This document shows, piece by piece, positions 13,201 through 25,900 of a DNA stretch of 64,000 nt. The stretch lies in NCBI GenBank assembly GCA_034008185.1, contig CM067082.1, forward strand, positions 99,009,311 through 99,073,310. Direction: 5' to 3'. The notes beneath the pieces are model-generated. The model saw nothing but the letters and a program-made list of their open reading frames with translations. It was not told the DNA's origin and did not search any database. Within the stretch, counting starts at the first letter, position 1; every line of letters starts with the position of its first letter. The position numbers were made by a program, and so were the translations under genes. The stretch comes from Gorsachius magnificus. Taxonomy: Eukaryota; Chordata; Aves; Pelecaniformes; Ardeidae.

Positions 13201-16200
13201 TTCACCTGTTAATTCATAAGCCTCTCACAAATTTCTTAGAATACTCCCAAAAATGGGATGTTTCAGCAATAGCAAGAATAACCCAGAGAATAATAATTAC
13301 AGATACCTAGTTCTGATAGATTTTTTTTTTCAGTGCTGCTGTGGAGTGATGCTGTAACTTAAAAAGGTCTGGGTGAGACCAGCTGTCTGTGACTGGCTGG
13401 AACACAGCTGAACACAGGAAAACCTGAACAGCAACACTCAGAAGTGAGGTCGGTAGAAGGATGAACACTCACTTATTGTTTCACAGTGATTTACAGAGCA
13501 AATTAATAAACAAGGATAACATCTTGTCATCACTTTCCCCTTTCAGTTCATTCATTACTGATAGCACTGAATGGTGAATGAACCTGAAGTTAAATGGGAA
13601 TCTTACCAGGTTGCTAGTACTCAACCATTTTTACATGTGCAACAAGGTAAAAAACTCTGCTCATGATGCATGAAGAAGTATAGATTCCTGTGTCCTCATC
13701 CTCAGCTATGCTAGTTTTGCATTGCTTGGGGGATGAAAAATCATAGTAACTGCAAAATAAGCACACAGGACTGAATACATAACACCAAGTAAGAAGGTGC
13801 CATTTTAACAAAGATAAGGCAGACTGACAAACAGTTATTTCATGTGACATCATTGTCCACATTTTCTTGTATTTTCAATTTTGGAGAAAGCTATGACTTG
13901 GTTCCTCAGCTGCTTGGTCACTGCCATGAGCCACAGCGTTAAGGGGAAAGCTTTCTTTAATGTTGAAGAGTGGGATGGCAGCTAAACATCAAGTGGTATC
14001 AGCTTGTCATAAAAAAAGACCACAATCCAGTCCCAAAGGTGAATAACACAGCAGGGAAAAGAGAAAGCAGGAATACTGTTTTCAAGTTTCATTGAATCCC
14101 CAAACTCCTAATGCCTTCAACTTGTATTAGTTCAGTCTGCAAATATGTCAGGTTGCATGAGCTACATGCATATGGCTGTTGTCAGTACTTCCATGGAACA
14201 TCGCTAAAGGAGAAAGAGCAATCTAGGTGATCCTGGGATTTCCCAGAACCTGGACTAGAGCTGCATGCTGTGGGCTATGCATTAGCAATACAAAACAAAC
14301 ATTATGGATAATTCCAGGGCTGCAGGTACTGTCCTTCAAAGTCTACATAAAACCAGCTGCCTGAACAGCTATTCTGTGAGAGATGCTATGCCCTCCATCT
14401 GCCCTCAAATTAACTTTTAAATCACTCACATTAGTCTTATGTACATATTTATGATAGCATGAACACTGAGGAAAAAAACAGCCCTTTTGTGTCTGTTGTC
14501 TAATAGACTCCTGATCTGCAGCTAGAGTCCTGTGGTGGTACTGAGGCACAAGTAAAGGAGGTGCTCATAGCACATCTGGAGCATGGCCAAGTGCTGGATG
14601 GAGTTTATAATTTCAATCTCCCAAACTCTTAATCTCTTGTTACCGGTAACAAAAACATTCATCCTTTTCTTGTGGGAGAAGCCAAAAAGGTAAATGCATA
14701 ATCGGCAAACACAAGGTATATACTGTTTCTTTAAAAGAACATACAGAACAGGTTATAAAAAGAAGGGGACAGAGTCCACATTTTTTGGCATGCAAACTCT
14801 GTTTCCATGTTGCACACCAGTTACAGCTGATGAGCACAGCTGAGAAATGCAGAACAGGCAGCAGCCTATTTAATACTCAGTCACTTGACCCTTTTCCCTA
14901 CTAGAGTAGTTTTAATGGCCAAACTATAACCAGTAGGAATGAACTTCCTGGCTTCTGGCTACCTGCTTTTCTGTTGCTGAAAGTTTCAGCTCAAATTTAT
15001 CAATCATTTGGAAAGAAAGTACTACCAGCTGTATTAAATCCAACATTTCCTAAGGTTTGAATGCTTGACTTTCTGTCTTTAGTGCTCCTCTTCATGCATA
15101 TTTTTATTCTGTGCCATTACATACTAACATAGTGCTAAATTTTGATTGACTGGAATTATCTTAATGCTAGGTGCCAATGTCAATGTACAGAGGAACTCTG
15201 AAAGGTAACCCTAAAAACCTGCAAAAGGCTGTCTGGATTAGTAAGAGTACAAGGAAAATAACCATATGAAGTAAAACAAGTTGTCAGCTAAGCTTCCCTG
15301 CTTTTACCCACCAAACTAGTTTATTACTTAAGCATAATTAAAAAATAAGTTTTGATATTTCGACTTTTATAGAGTGAACAGATGTAACTACTGCACAAAG
15401 TTACAACATAAAACACACTTACTAATTGTGTTTTCTGGTCTGTCATTTCAAAGATGGTCTTTAAGCTCTGCAAAAATATTGAATTACAGTTTTCAAGGTT
15501 GTGTGGCCTAATTCTACAAAATTTCCTCAATTTTAGGAAATTGAGGTTCATTGTCTTTATCAGATGCCAGGCAAAATGGCAGAACATCACAAATCTTACT
15601 ACATAATTTTCTGTTGTTTTTTTACTTTTCTGGTTTCATATAATACAAACCAATATGTTTTCTTGTTAAATACAGCCCTCTGTATTTTAGCAAAAATGTC
15701 TGTTTTGCCAGGTCCTGCTTAAACATATGGCTATGTTATACAAATACTTAATTTTTGTATGACGTCAATCTATCTGGTTAAATTGAAAATTTTTCATATA
15801 TATATCAGATGTTTATAGTCATGCATGTTTCTCACTGCAACTTCTAATGTCCTTCCAGTTCTTTTAGGTATATTAACATTTGATCCCTTTCAATTCTTTA
15901 AGATTTCTCTACATAACGCTACAAATAGTAAATAAATTTAATCAAAATGTAATCAAGTAGAGCCAATTGTAAGTTCTCAGTTTGGTTTTTGGTTTTGGTT
16001 GTTTTTGTTTTTTTTTTTCCACAGAGAATGTATAATCTAGCCACTTCTGATCACATAACACCACTGTGGAAACTCCAGTTACTGCCTAGCTGGGAAAGTA
16101 ATGGTAAAAAAATATCCGAAGACACTGTTAGCAGCTTCTACTGAAGGGTAGGAGAAGCCAGTGTCATGTAACAAGCCAGTTCTCTCAGCATCAGCAGCTC

Positions 16201-16221
16201 TGTTACTGTGAGCGCACAAGG
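10205..16221. other. AT-rich intronic DNA without recognised repeats
   Basis: About 6 kb. Seen: A-runs at about 11981-11994 and 12712-12724, a pyrimidine-rich tract at 12415-12465, and a short AGG run at about 12896-12910. No exon, RNA gene or repeat family recognised. Confidence 0.45.
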
Positions 16222-16320
16222 TTAAAGGACAGATGGATTTTCAAAAGTGCCTAAGGGACTCAGGAACTGAAATATCAATTATTTCAGTGGGAATTAGTAC
16301 GTACACTTAAGCCTTCATGC
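16222..16320. repeat. Possible ancient amniote interspersed repeat
   Basis: GATTTTCAAAAGTGCCTAAGG, then GACTCAGGAACT and TTCAGTGGGAATTAG resemble an old repeat common in reptile genomes whose consensus has 'aagtgcctaagggactcaggagc' and 'caatgggaattaggc'. The class is uncertain. Recognition by eye only. Confidence 0.35.
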
Positions 16321-17864
16321 CTACCAATAGCTCCACGAACTTTTAATATCCTGTCAAATCTGGCTACAAATGACCTACCTGTCATTGCCACAGCCACAGG
16401 CCGGCATTTCAACATCCACCCATATTCCTGCCACTCAAACATCTCATGTCAATCTCAGCCCTGTTGAGTCATCTTTCCCCATGACCTGAAACTTTCTTCT
16501 GAAACCGCCATTGTAGGAGAAGAGTTGTGAAGGGAAGCGGCGATGTATCCTTCAGGTTGTTCTGGCAAACACCTTACAAAAATAAAGGAATTTTGCAGGC
16601 TCTGGAGAAAGAACCTTTAATTTCCAAACTATGACAGAGGATAAATAAGAAAATTAGGTTCCCTCCTTCTGTTTTCATTGCTCATTTCCTACATTTATCC
16701 AAACCACTGTTAGTTTCAAGTTCTTCTTGCTCCCTTCTGATCATATTTAGGGACACCAAATAGGTTTTTTTTTCAAAAAAGTCTTACATTTTACCTAAAA
16801 TTACTCATTTGAAGAGGATTTTTTTTAACAGCAACCCAGAGAATTTCTTGCTATGAAAACCAGCAGCCTCAGTAGAGTTTATTTTCTCAAGCCTGATGCA
16901 ATCTGACTTTGAATGTCAACCACACACTCTAATAATTTATCAAGCAAATAATTTAGCAAGCAAAACTAACCTTTTTTTTTGTAATCTTACTCTTTTACTT
17001 CTGAATTAATTTCATTTTGGAAAAAAATCGTGGATAATTTGGGACTAAATTTAATTTTGGTAGGATTGCTCTGGGTGAAGCTCTTCCCACCTCTGTTTTT
17101 GTTTCTTTATCATGACAAAAATGATTACCTAATATTTACATTGCAACAACAACATGGGCTTCTCTTAAGAATCAGGTTCCATTTTAGATGATTTGTACAA
17201 ATACACATGAATTTGAATTCCATATCTCATATTCCCTGCCAATATCTACCATTTGGCTTATCTACCATCTGGGCCTGATAACCAACACATTAGGCATGCA
17301 ATGAATAGCTCTATAACTTACAGAATGCTCTTTTCTATTTTATGCAGACAGAGAAGGTGTAAAGTTTCTCAGTGAACTTTTAAAAAGCTTTAATAGAAAA
17401 ACCATCCAGATTTAAGGTATATCAAGCCTATGGTGCAAGCTACTTCCTGGGAAAAATTACACTATAACTGAGTCCACAATTAACACAGCTGGTTCTGTAC
17501 TTACACAAAGTTACTCATATACTTGGTAAAAAAAATCAAATCAAACAAAAAATTTAGGAAAAACAAATATTTCAGGCTGCTTAAAGAGCTTTAATTTGTC
17601 CCCTGTACCTATCACCATGATACAGTTCTTGACTGGTCATTGATTAGTATTTTTTTCCAGAGGGCTCCTGCATTATTCACTACAGGAGGCAGACAATACT
17701 CATTTAGTAAAACACTGCTCACTATCCTAATTTACTCTCATGCTTCAATATGTGGACCCCATTTTATATTTAATGTTTATTTCAACACTTTCTATAAAGA
17801 CTGCATTTTCTCATTGGATTTGCTTTAGTGCTCATTACTACAGTAGATGATTGCTTCATAAATC
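16321..17864. other. AT-rich intronic DNA, nothing recognised
   Basis: No repeat family, exon or RNA gene seen. Confidence 0.4.
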
Positions 17865-17990
17865 TACCTATCTTTGCAATACCTCCATGAGGTGAGTGTC
17901 TGGAATCGTCTCCATTCTACAGATTGGAAGTTAAGGCTGAAAGATGTTAAGGTTAAAAGCACACATACATTTTTAGTGCTCAATCTGAGA
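17865..17990 (-). repeat. Probable MIR-like SINE remnant
   Basis: The plus strand reads CTCCATGAGGTGAGTGTCTG, then TCTCCATTCTACAGATTGG, then AAGATGTTAAGG and AGCACACA. This matches the order of the MIR core in reverse ('tgaggtaggt', 'ccattttacagatgaggaaa', 'gaggttaagtgac', 'gtcacaca'). A further weak match (GGCAGAGTTAGACTCCAG, near 18220) may belong to the same or another copy. Old and diverged. Confidence 0.5.
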
Positions 17991-19570
17991 TGCCTACAGG
18001 CATCTATGTTTTGTTTTGTTTTGGAGGACAGCATTAGATGCATTCAGAGAGAGTGATCACTTATTCCAGTTGCAGCTGTGAATGTTCAGTATTTCCACAA
18101 ACTGGACCTCTGGGTTTTCAGCTAGGTACCCAGAAAATTAGGATCAAACTAATGACTGCTCTGTGAAGAAATGGCTTATGAAACTTGGCAAGCACCATGC
18201 AGGAATGTGGTTACAGAGGCAGAGTTAGACTCCAGTTCTCCAGGGAAGCATTCTCTTGCCTTTGCTATGAGATAATTCATCAAACTGCAATTCCTTTCTT
18301 AATTTCTAACACAATTTCTAACTTCTACAATAAAATTTTCGGACAATATTCTACTTACACTACATCATTCTCATTCAGCCTGGCCCATTCTTCAGTGGCT
18401 CCCTAATCTCCTTTTAAAAGAGTGCCCTGAGCTTCAAAATCTGAATCTCTGTGCTGAATCTCTCTCTTTTTCTTCACCTTTCATTCCCACAATTTCCGCC
18501 CAGCAGACTTCTTTTCCCATTTTACTTCTTTACCTTTTCTAATATAGTCGTTGTTCTAGCTACTCTCTTCTCCCCACTGTGTCTCCCCCGCCACAAACAA
18601 ACAAACAAACAAACAAAAAAATCAGATATTAACTTTTTCACATTGTCTGGGCAGGAGCAGGAAATAATTGTGGCATAAGTCATCAAATGCAGTGCTTGAA
18701 GCTATGGCCAAGGTATACAATTACTACAAAAGTCCCACCTGGCCTCTAAGCCCCAGTTTGGCATTTACCCAGTGCTTCTGTTTTAGGGGACTGTAAGTTC
18801 TTCTAAAATAAGTTGTGCTGGTGAGCTAGGGTGCAGCTGTGGTAAGCCACTGTGTCATTCTGTGAGCTGAGACCTGCCTGCTCATCATAACCTGCAAGGA
18901 TCCCTGTATTAATAGTAATTTCCACATTGTGCTGGAATACCCATGCAACAATATTACAAAGGCTTACTAGTGTCTATGTCATGATGACCAGATTTTAGCT
19001 CTGGACTTATCACAGTCAATCCTTGCTTGGGGATTCCTTGCATTGTGCTCCCCTCTGCACCAAAGTAATGCTCCCAGTATTCCTAAGTTAACACTTTTTT
19101 ACCTCTAAGGATGCCAAGATACACTATAGTTTATGCAATAGTTGGAATGTGTACAGTTGTACATATAAAAGCAAGTTTGAATGGATGTGATGCACGCTTG
19201 CTTTCATAGCAAGTGGGTGCCTCTCTGAGCCTCTCAATGGCCTCCGCCCCTTTTGGGCTCCCATTGCTACCACTGGCTGAATCGGCCTGCTCATGGCAAT
19301 TCTGCAAAAGTGCTGTTGCAGATGCTGTGGTCCAAACTAGGAGCTGTTTTGCTGTCACCAGAGTTGAGCACGGATATGTTGGAGGCCCTGATTAACATTT
19401 GCCCCTGATAACTGAGTCACAGAGGTCTCCTCATCTCACATGCTAGAGAAAATAGGACTCCTCAGAATAATTCCAAACTCCAAAAGGTATGACTTTGGAA
19501 TGGGCTAAATTCTGCCAAAACTAAACCGCAGAAATGAATCTTGAACAAAATGTCCTTAAAGACTATAATT
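17991..19570. other. Intronic DNA with an ACAA microsatellite
   Basis: Apart from the tetranucleotide repeat at 18592-18620 nothing was recognised. A more GC-rich patch at 19200-19390 has short open frames on both strands, but none resembles a known protein. Confidence 0.4.
18592..18620. repeat. (ACAA)n microsatellite
   Basis: About six ACAA units followed by an A run. Confidence 0.9.
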
Positions 19571-19820
19571 GTAGAATAGAATCATAGAATCATTTGGTTG
19601 GAAAAGACCTTTAAGATCATTGAGTCCAACTGTACCTGTCCACTACTAAACCATGTCTCTAAGCACCTTGTCTACCTGTCTTTTAAACACTTCCAGGGAT
19701 GGTGACCCTATCATGTCCCTGGGTAGCCCATTCCAGTGCCTGATAAGTCTTTCAGTGAAGCAATTTTTCCTAATATCTAATCTAAACTTCCCCTGGCTTC
19801 CATTTCTTCTTGTGTTTTAC
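19571..19820 (-). mobile_element. CR1 LINE 3' end fragment, inverted
   Basis: The plus strand begins with GAATCATAGAATC, the complement of the CR1 3' terminus, then GGTTGGAAAAGACCTTTAAG and GATCATTGAGTCCAAC, followed by the terminal ORF2 region reading backwards to CTTCCCCTGGC. It is close to the 3' end of the copy at 38600-39546, which shares GACATGGTTTAGTAGTGG-type text, so the two belong to the same subfamily. 5'-truncated. Confidence 0.92.
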
Positions 19821-20682
19821 ACACACCACAGATTAAAATATAATATCCAGTTACATAACTATTTTTTGTAAGTTGTCCTGTAATATATAGTGGTTTTCCT
19901 GAAAAAAAACCCTGATACATATCTAGAGAAATACTGTATAAATGTCTTTTTGTTTGAAGTTCTGAGGAAACATTTATATATCTATTATGATAGTAATTGT
20001 ATTTTACATTTAAAACAATTTAATAATTATATTAATCTATATATTTTTATATTCCATATAATCTCAATGTATATAGGGGGTGTAGAGGTTACAGAAAAAG
20101 ATTATTGAGTGAATGCTGCTTATTAAATTATCATCTATGACTCTTGGAGAAGCCAGAAGAAGAGATCAAAAGTCAATGCTATTTCCCCCATGCATTTCCC
20201 TCAGCATAAAAGAAAAGAGTCAACATATGGTACAGAGACTATTATTCATGGATACACATCCAGTGCCTCAAGCAATGAAAACCATAAGTGTTCCTAATTC
20301 TGCCATTATCATAATTATTATTACAATATCTTCTTTTTATTGTTACCATTTTGTCACAAAACCAAACCTACCTCCCTCCTGTCACGCTGCTCTAGTGCCT
20401 ATGTTTGAGTCCAAGTCCTCTGACTTCGTACTCTTCACTCTATATAATTCTAGCTCTGAAGTTTGGCACCATGTCTGATTCCGCTCTCTCTAATATTGAC
20501 TTTTCTATCTCTGTGGTGTTCTATATTTCATCTCATATCGTAGCTAATGGCATACTATCCTAACAACGTCAAAGCTTAGAGTGGCAATGTATGTGGCAAT
20601 GTTTGATTTCCCACATCCTAGTCTGTCGTTTTGCCTGAAAGATTTCCTGTATTACTCTAATGTATCTTTCATAATTCATTCC
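19821..20682. other. AT-rich intronic DNA between two CR1 copies
   Basis: Nothing recognised. A small tandem GTGGCAATGTAT duplication lies near 20582-20602. The 121-codon open frame at 20113-20478 is unremarkable in composition. Confidence 0.4.
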
Positions 20683-21552
20683 TGCAGATGACACCAAACT
20701 GGGAGGAGTGGCTGATATGCCGGAGGGTCATGCTGCCATCCAGAGGGACCGTGACAAGCTGGAGAAATGGGTTCACAGAAATGTCATAAAGTTCAACAGG
20801 GAAAAGGGTAAGTCTTGCACCTGAGCAAAAACAATCCCATGCACCAGTATATGCTGGGGGCACCCAGCTGGGAAGTGACTTGGCAGAAAAGACCCTGGTA
20901 GACACCAAGTTGAACATGAACCAGCAATGTGCCCTTGTGGCCAAGAAGGCTAATGGTACCCTGGGATGCCTTAGGCAAAGTACTGCCAGCAGGTCGAGGG
21001 AGGTGATCCTTCCCATCTACTCAGCACTGGTGAGGCCACACCTGGGGTACTGTGTCCAGCTCTGGGCTCCCCACTACAAGAGGGAGATAGAATCACTGAA
21101 GAGACTACAGTGAAGGGCCACTATGATGATTAAGGGACTGGAGCATCTCTCCTATGAAGAGAAGCTGAGAGAGCTGGCAACCTAGAGAAAAGAAGGCTCG
21201 GGGGGAATCTTATCAATGCTATAAATGCCTGAAGGGAGGGTGCAAAAAGGACGGAGCCAGGCTCTTTTCAGTGGTGCCCACTGATGGTAGCAGAGGCAAT
21301 AGGCACAAACTGAAACAAAGGAGATTCCCTCTGAACATCAGGAAACACTTTTTTACTATGAGGGTGACTGAGCACTGGCACGGGTTGCCCAGATAAGATG
21401 CACGGTCTCCATCCTTGGAGATATTCAAAAGCCATCTAGACACAGTCCTGGGGAACTGTCTCTAGGTGGCCCAGCTTGAGCAGAGGGTTTGGACTAGATG
21501 AACTCTGACGTCCCTTCCAACCTCAGCTGTTCTTTGATTCTGTGTTTCTGTG
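20683..21552 (+). mobile_element. CR1 LINE, 5'-truncated, last RT segment to 3' end
   Basis: Starts inside the reverse transcriptase catalytic motif (GCAGATGACACCAAACTGGG, the ADDTKLG region) and continues through the usual C-terminal blocks (CCAGCAATGTG, GCCAGCAGGTCGAGGGAGG, CTGGTGAGGCCACACCTGG, CAGCTCTGGGCTCC) to the 3' UTR (GACTAGATGAACTCTG, TTCCAACCTCAGC) and the terminus TTTGATTCTGTGTTTCTGTG. The reading frame is interrupted by several stops and indels, so it is a dead copy. Its 3' UTR differs from the copies at 19571 and 38600, indicating another subfamily. Confidence 0.93.
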
Positions 21553-22710
21553 ACTCACCCTACACTTTTTTTTTTTAAATCCTTGACATACCGTTAGAGT
21601 TCTGTAGCTCTATATTTATTAATAGCTGTATGAATTTCTCTGTTAGCACAGAATGATTTATGATCCAAGTATTAATACAATTACCAACCGTTTCTATTAA
21701 TGGGAAAAGTGTTCATAAAAGTATGGTTCCAAATGGTCACCAAACATTGCATACCATGTGAAATATGATGCTGGCCATCATGACAGAAGAGACAGAAACG
21801 GTTAAAGCTCATGAAAAAAGTGTTCTAAGAGCACAGGGAGCGTCTCACAGAAAATGATAATGAGCTTTACTCAGTAGGTTCATTCTTAGAGTGTTTATGG
21901 GGAATATCAGAGATGCAGATTTAATTCTTTTCTGCCTGAAGGGATTTAAACCCACATCAATTACCTCACAGCAGACTGACCCTGTTACCAGGTTGTAAAA
22001 TACTTTAGGGAAGGACTTCCTCAGTCCCTCTGTTAAAATTGTTCCACCTGGGATGAATCAATAACTATTTATTAGAGAAAAAACTAGAACCAGTTCTCAT
22101 CTCAAACGGGCTATAGGTTTCAACCAACAGGCCAATGAATACGTAATTATCTCAAGCAAAGTGCAATAGCTTCCTCTGAAATACAGAGCCTCCTGCCATA
22201 ATACTCTAAGCCTAGTTCTTAACACATTTTTCTCATGAAAGAGGGATAATGAAGACCAGAGTCACTAGATGAGTGATTTCAACTCATATCTCTCATACAG
22301 GCAAATGCAGCAATAGTACTCCAGAAATGAGAAATTCTGGGAATAAAATGAAGTTGATGAGATAAATTTAAATACTGTATTGTAATATAGCTGAATGTGA
22401 TGGAGACAAAGTTGCAACAGCAGCCAAAATGCTGGCCTTTCCTATTAGGACTTGACTTTGCAATTTTAACATTCTTTTCTGTAGCTCAATTGGCTTGAAA
22501 ACATGAAAATAGTCCTTATATTTGACAGTCACAGGTACCACAAATAAAATAGAAGAGAAGGGTAGATACTTTGCAGGAGGGATCACAAAAAGAATATTTT
22601 TTCCTTTGTTCTTTGGTAAGAAAGGAAATACAGAAACAAAAGACATTCAAAATAATGTCAACGTTGTAAAAATTAGGAGATTCTGGTCATTCTCACCCTG
22701 CCTTATTTTA
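21553..22710. other. Intronic DNA just downstream of the CNTNAP2 exon
   Basis: No repeat recognised between the CR1 and the exon's donor site; ordinary AT-rich intron. Confidence 0.45.
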
Positions 22711-22720
22711 AACCACTCAC
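22711..22720 (-). promoter_or_regulatory. CNTNAP2: Splice donor of the CNTNAP2 exon
   Basis: Minus-strand reading is CAATG|GTGAGTGGTT. GTGAGT is a consensus-quality U1 target. The exon breaks inside a Trp codon (TG|G), so the intron phase is 2; the acceptor side leaves one base of a codon in the previous exon (phase 1). Confidence 0.88.
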
Positions 22721-22877
22721 CATTGCTTATAATCAGCATCACAGTTGCAGTAGTATTTGGGATCAGTACAATTCCGTTCGATGCCACAGGCACATTTTTG
22801 AATGCCAGGTCCTGATCCGCCCCAATAGTAGTGCTTCTCATTGGCTTTTCCAACCCACCAGGTATATGGATTCCCTT
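22721..22877 (-). CDS. CNTNAP2: Internal coding exon of contactin-associated protein-like 2 (CASPR2), fibrinogen-like region
   Basis: Seen: on the minus strand a 157-nt exon sits between a CAG acceptor (22880-22878) and a GTGAGT donor (22720-22715). It begins with two bases completing a split codon, has 51 intact codons with no stop, and ends with TG of a split Trp codon. The peptide contains [19 protein letters not shown], then [10 protein letters not shown] and [10 protein letters not shown], with five closely spaced cysteines. Known: this is the fibrinogen-like part of the neurexin-superfamily CNTNAP proteins, type I neuronal membrane adhesion molecules; CASPR2 binds contactin-2 and clusters Kv1 channels at juxtaparanodes. 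The [10 protein letters not shown] block matches my memory of CNTNAP2 better than CNTNAP4 or CNTNAP5, which have a different sequence after CNCDAD. It is the only coding exon seen in the window, so neighbouring exons lie outside. Family assignment is very secure; the paralog call is strong but from memory. Confidence 0.9.
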
Positions 22878-22915
22878 CTGCAAGGAATGAAAATGTAAGG
22901 TTATGATGCATCAAA
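22878..22915 (-). promoter_or_regulatory. CNTNAP2: Splice acceptor region of the CNTNAP2 exon
   Basis: Read on the minus strand, the intron ends with TTACATTTTCATTCCTTGCAG, a pyrimidine-rich stretch followed by CAG directly before the exon's first base at 22877. A CATAAC-like segment about 24 nt upstream could serve as branch point. The polypyrimidine tract is interrupted by several purines, so it is of moderate strength. Confidence 0.85.
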
Positions 22916-25900
22916 GAGGTAGATCTCTGTAACTCATTAATTGGGCTGAGATGTTTAATATACAGAAGTTAGCAACACATAACTGGAAAGCCATCCTGCA
23001 TTTCTGGCAAACAAATGCATTCATTATTATTCAGCAATTCAAAGGGCCTTGCCAGGTAAACAAACCACATTTTATTTTCTGTATTCATGCAATTTATACC
23101 AATTGAAATTAATTAAATATTTTTTCTCTTGTATGCTCTTTGTTTTTAATTGTTCACAGTTTATATAATGAAAATATGTAGGCAGGTCCCATAATTATTT
23201 TCAATTAATTTCAAATTCATATAGTAAGCTATCAGATGGATTACTCAATATTTGACCACAAATGCTGCACAGAAAGATGCATTCAATTTCCCTCTCTCTT
23301 TTTGTTTTAATAACAGCTTTTAATTGGAAATTAATGTGTCTTCACTGGAAAACAAACTTGTTCATCGTGCTCTCTCCAGCTGGTCCAAAGTAAAGTGCAA
23401 AGAGATATCATCAAAAGCCAAAAGCATCTTAACCATTTTTTAAAAAGGTATATATGTTTTTATTCAATACTTGTGCAAAAGTGATCTGAACTTTGATATA
23501 ATCATATTTCTTGGTACTGGATCTGTAACTTGATATCTTTGTATACTACTCTAAGTTTATTTCTGATGCTTTTGGATTAACTAAGCCTCTTATATGTAAA
23601 TAAATAACATCCCTCTACTTTAATTTCTAATTTGAAAAAAATCACTTACTGAAAAGTTTCTTTTTATTCCTCCAGTTCAGTAAGACACTTAAATATGAGC
23701 TTAACTTCAAGCCCATGTGAATAACTCAATCAATGTCAATGTACTTGTCTTTGTGATTTTTCACATTTCTAAAACATGACTGAACTCAGCCTATAAACAT
23801 GTTTCTTTAAAATGTCTTTTTTCCTTCATTTAATCTCATTAAGTCAAATTAAGCTATTTGCATGGAATTCACTTATTAATAAAGTTTACAAGTAAGATCC
23901 TACAAAATAGATATTCTATTTTTCATAATTTTCTGTTTGTGCATCTCACACATGCCTTCAAAAACCTACAGCCATAATCCTAAAAATAGCTATTTTACAA
24001 TTAGATTTGATCATCTAGACCATAAATTTACTTATGTCAGACATATATTTAAAGTAATTCACACAGAACTATAAAGAAAATTAAATTCCAGAGATGGACA
24101 GAGAAACCAAATATCTGCACATGTGTTAAAAAAGCACCAAAACACAAAAAGGCACAGCTCTCTGAAAACATTTCCTTTGTTCAATGCTTTTGAATTGTTA
24201 AACATCATATAAAGTAACACTATTGAAAATACAGTAATGTAATTTGTGGTGGCTGAAGGTTTTTATTAGATGTTACTACGCTGCACAGTATGACCATTCA
24301 GTTCTAGTGCTAATGCAATGGGTATGGTAACAGCGTGACTTGATTCTAGGTTCTGAATTGGTCATTTTAGCTTCTGTGACTTGATTATCATGGAACTAAG
24401 TGCTGCGAGTTAGAAGAGGGTGCCATGTGAATGCTGCAGCAGCATTTCCAACCTGCAATACAATCTATCAGATATGAGAGTACATAACCCTAGCTTCCAG
24501 AAGATTATTTAATAAGCATGTAAGGGTAAATGTTATCTTTCCACAAAGAATGACAGAATTGCTTTTATTGATACAGGGTCCAACTACAGCATTAATGATA
24601 TTTGAAGCTCCTATTGTATTTTTTTTCTCTCATCTTTGAAGTTAGTTTTTATGCTGTGGTGGAAACGTGGTTTTGATTGTTAGTCAAAATTCTCTTTGTT
24701 TACACCCTTTCTGTCAAGCGAAGGATCACATGATTCAGTCAGCAAGCACTTCACAAGGAAGCAAAACTGCTAATTAAGGCACCAGAAGAAAATAAATTAC
24801 TCAGAATTGTCAAAAAGAGGATTACAAATTCAGAAACATGTAGAAATTATTAAAGCAGTTGAAAGTGATAGCAGAATTACAGACTACAGTGATGGGTGTC
24901 AGAGACCACTATGACAGACACAAACAGGGCATGTTTTAACTCATTTAAATGACAAATGGCATACAGTTTTAAACCCAGAATGTATTCTAGTATAGACAGA
25001 GCCATTTTTCACATCTAATGTTTCCAGTGTGCATATACGGTAGCTAGGGATCTGGCCCCATTTGGACACACGCTTCTTCACTCTGAAGAAAAGACCTACC
25101 CACAGGCTTAGGAGCACAAATGAATTTAGGAAGATATTAACATGCATGATTAAATTCCAGAAATGACAAGGACAGAAAGTATGATTTTAGGGGGGTTGCA
25201 TTCAGCACATCTTCTGCTAGCCATCCCCACAACCAGTAATTCCAGCACTGCCCTTTTGGACACCACCAACAGTCTGCAATTGCCCAGTATATTGTGTTGC
25301 AGCTTGCAATAGGTGGGCTCTTAGTAGACAGCTCTCATTAGCTGGTGACTGTGCAGCAGGGCAGACTTTCCGTTAGGACAAAACCTCATGCACTGGAATA
25401 GGATGAGCCTCATGCCAGACCACCCTGCATCACAGTGGTCCATACAAGTGGCTCTGGAGTTCCTTGATAGTCTGTGGTTAATATAAGAAAAAGGTGGGGA
25501 GACACTGTTGCATCCCATTGCTCTGTGCCAGCAAAATGAGAGGAGCCCTTTCTGGCCATCCTGCTTCATGTCAGCCAAGAAAAAGAAGAGCAGCATTTTG
25601 TCTAGAGCTCATAAGCTCCAAATCAGGAATGCCATGCAGATATATTGCAGACACCGCTATGACGGCATAACAAATCGTAAAACCCTGCGCTGGAGACACT
25701 AAAAGAACAATAGAAAAGAAAGACTCAAAGGGAGAGGGATGTATCATGCAGGTAAAAAAAATATTTAGAAATAGCATTACTCTTCCCCTTTCACATTTCA
25801 CCCTGTTCTATAGCTCTATAGTCTCCTTTTGAGGATGTGAATCCTTCTGCTTAAGAGCCCTTTGCTTATTTTTTTCTGCTTTAGAAGCTATTGGAAAGGG

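Larger units (their letters stand above)
1..22720 (-). other. CNTNAP2: CNTNAP2 intron downstream of the exon (incomplete)
   Basis: Transcription runs right to left, so this is the 5' portion of the intron that follows the exon, starting at the GTGAGT donor. At least 22.7 kb long with no further CNTNAP exon that I could find. I looked for the expected next segment (about 45 residues finishing the fibrinogen-like region) and did not see it. Repeats inside are listed separately. Confidence 0.8.
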
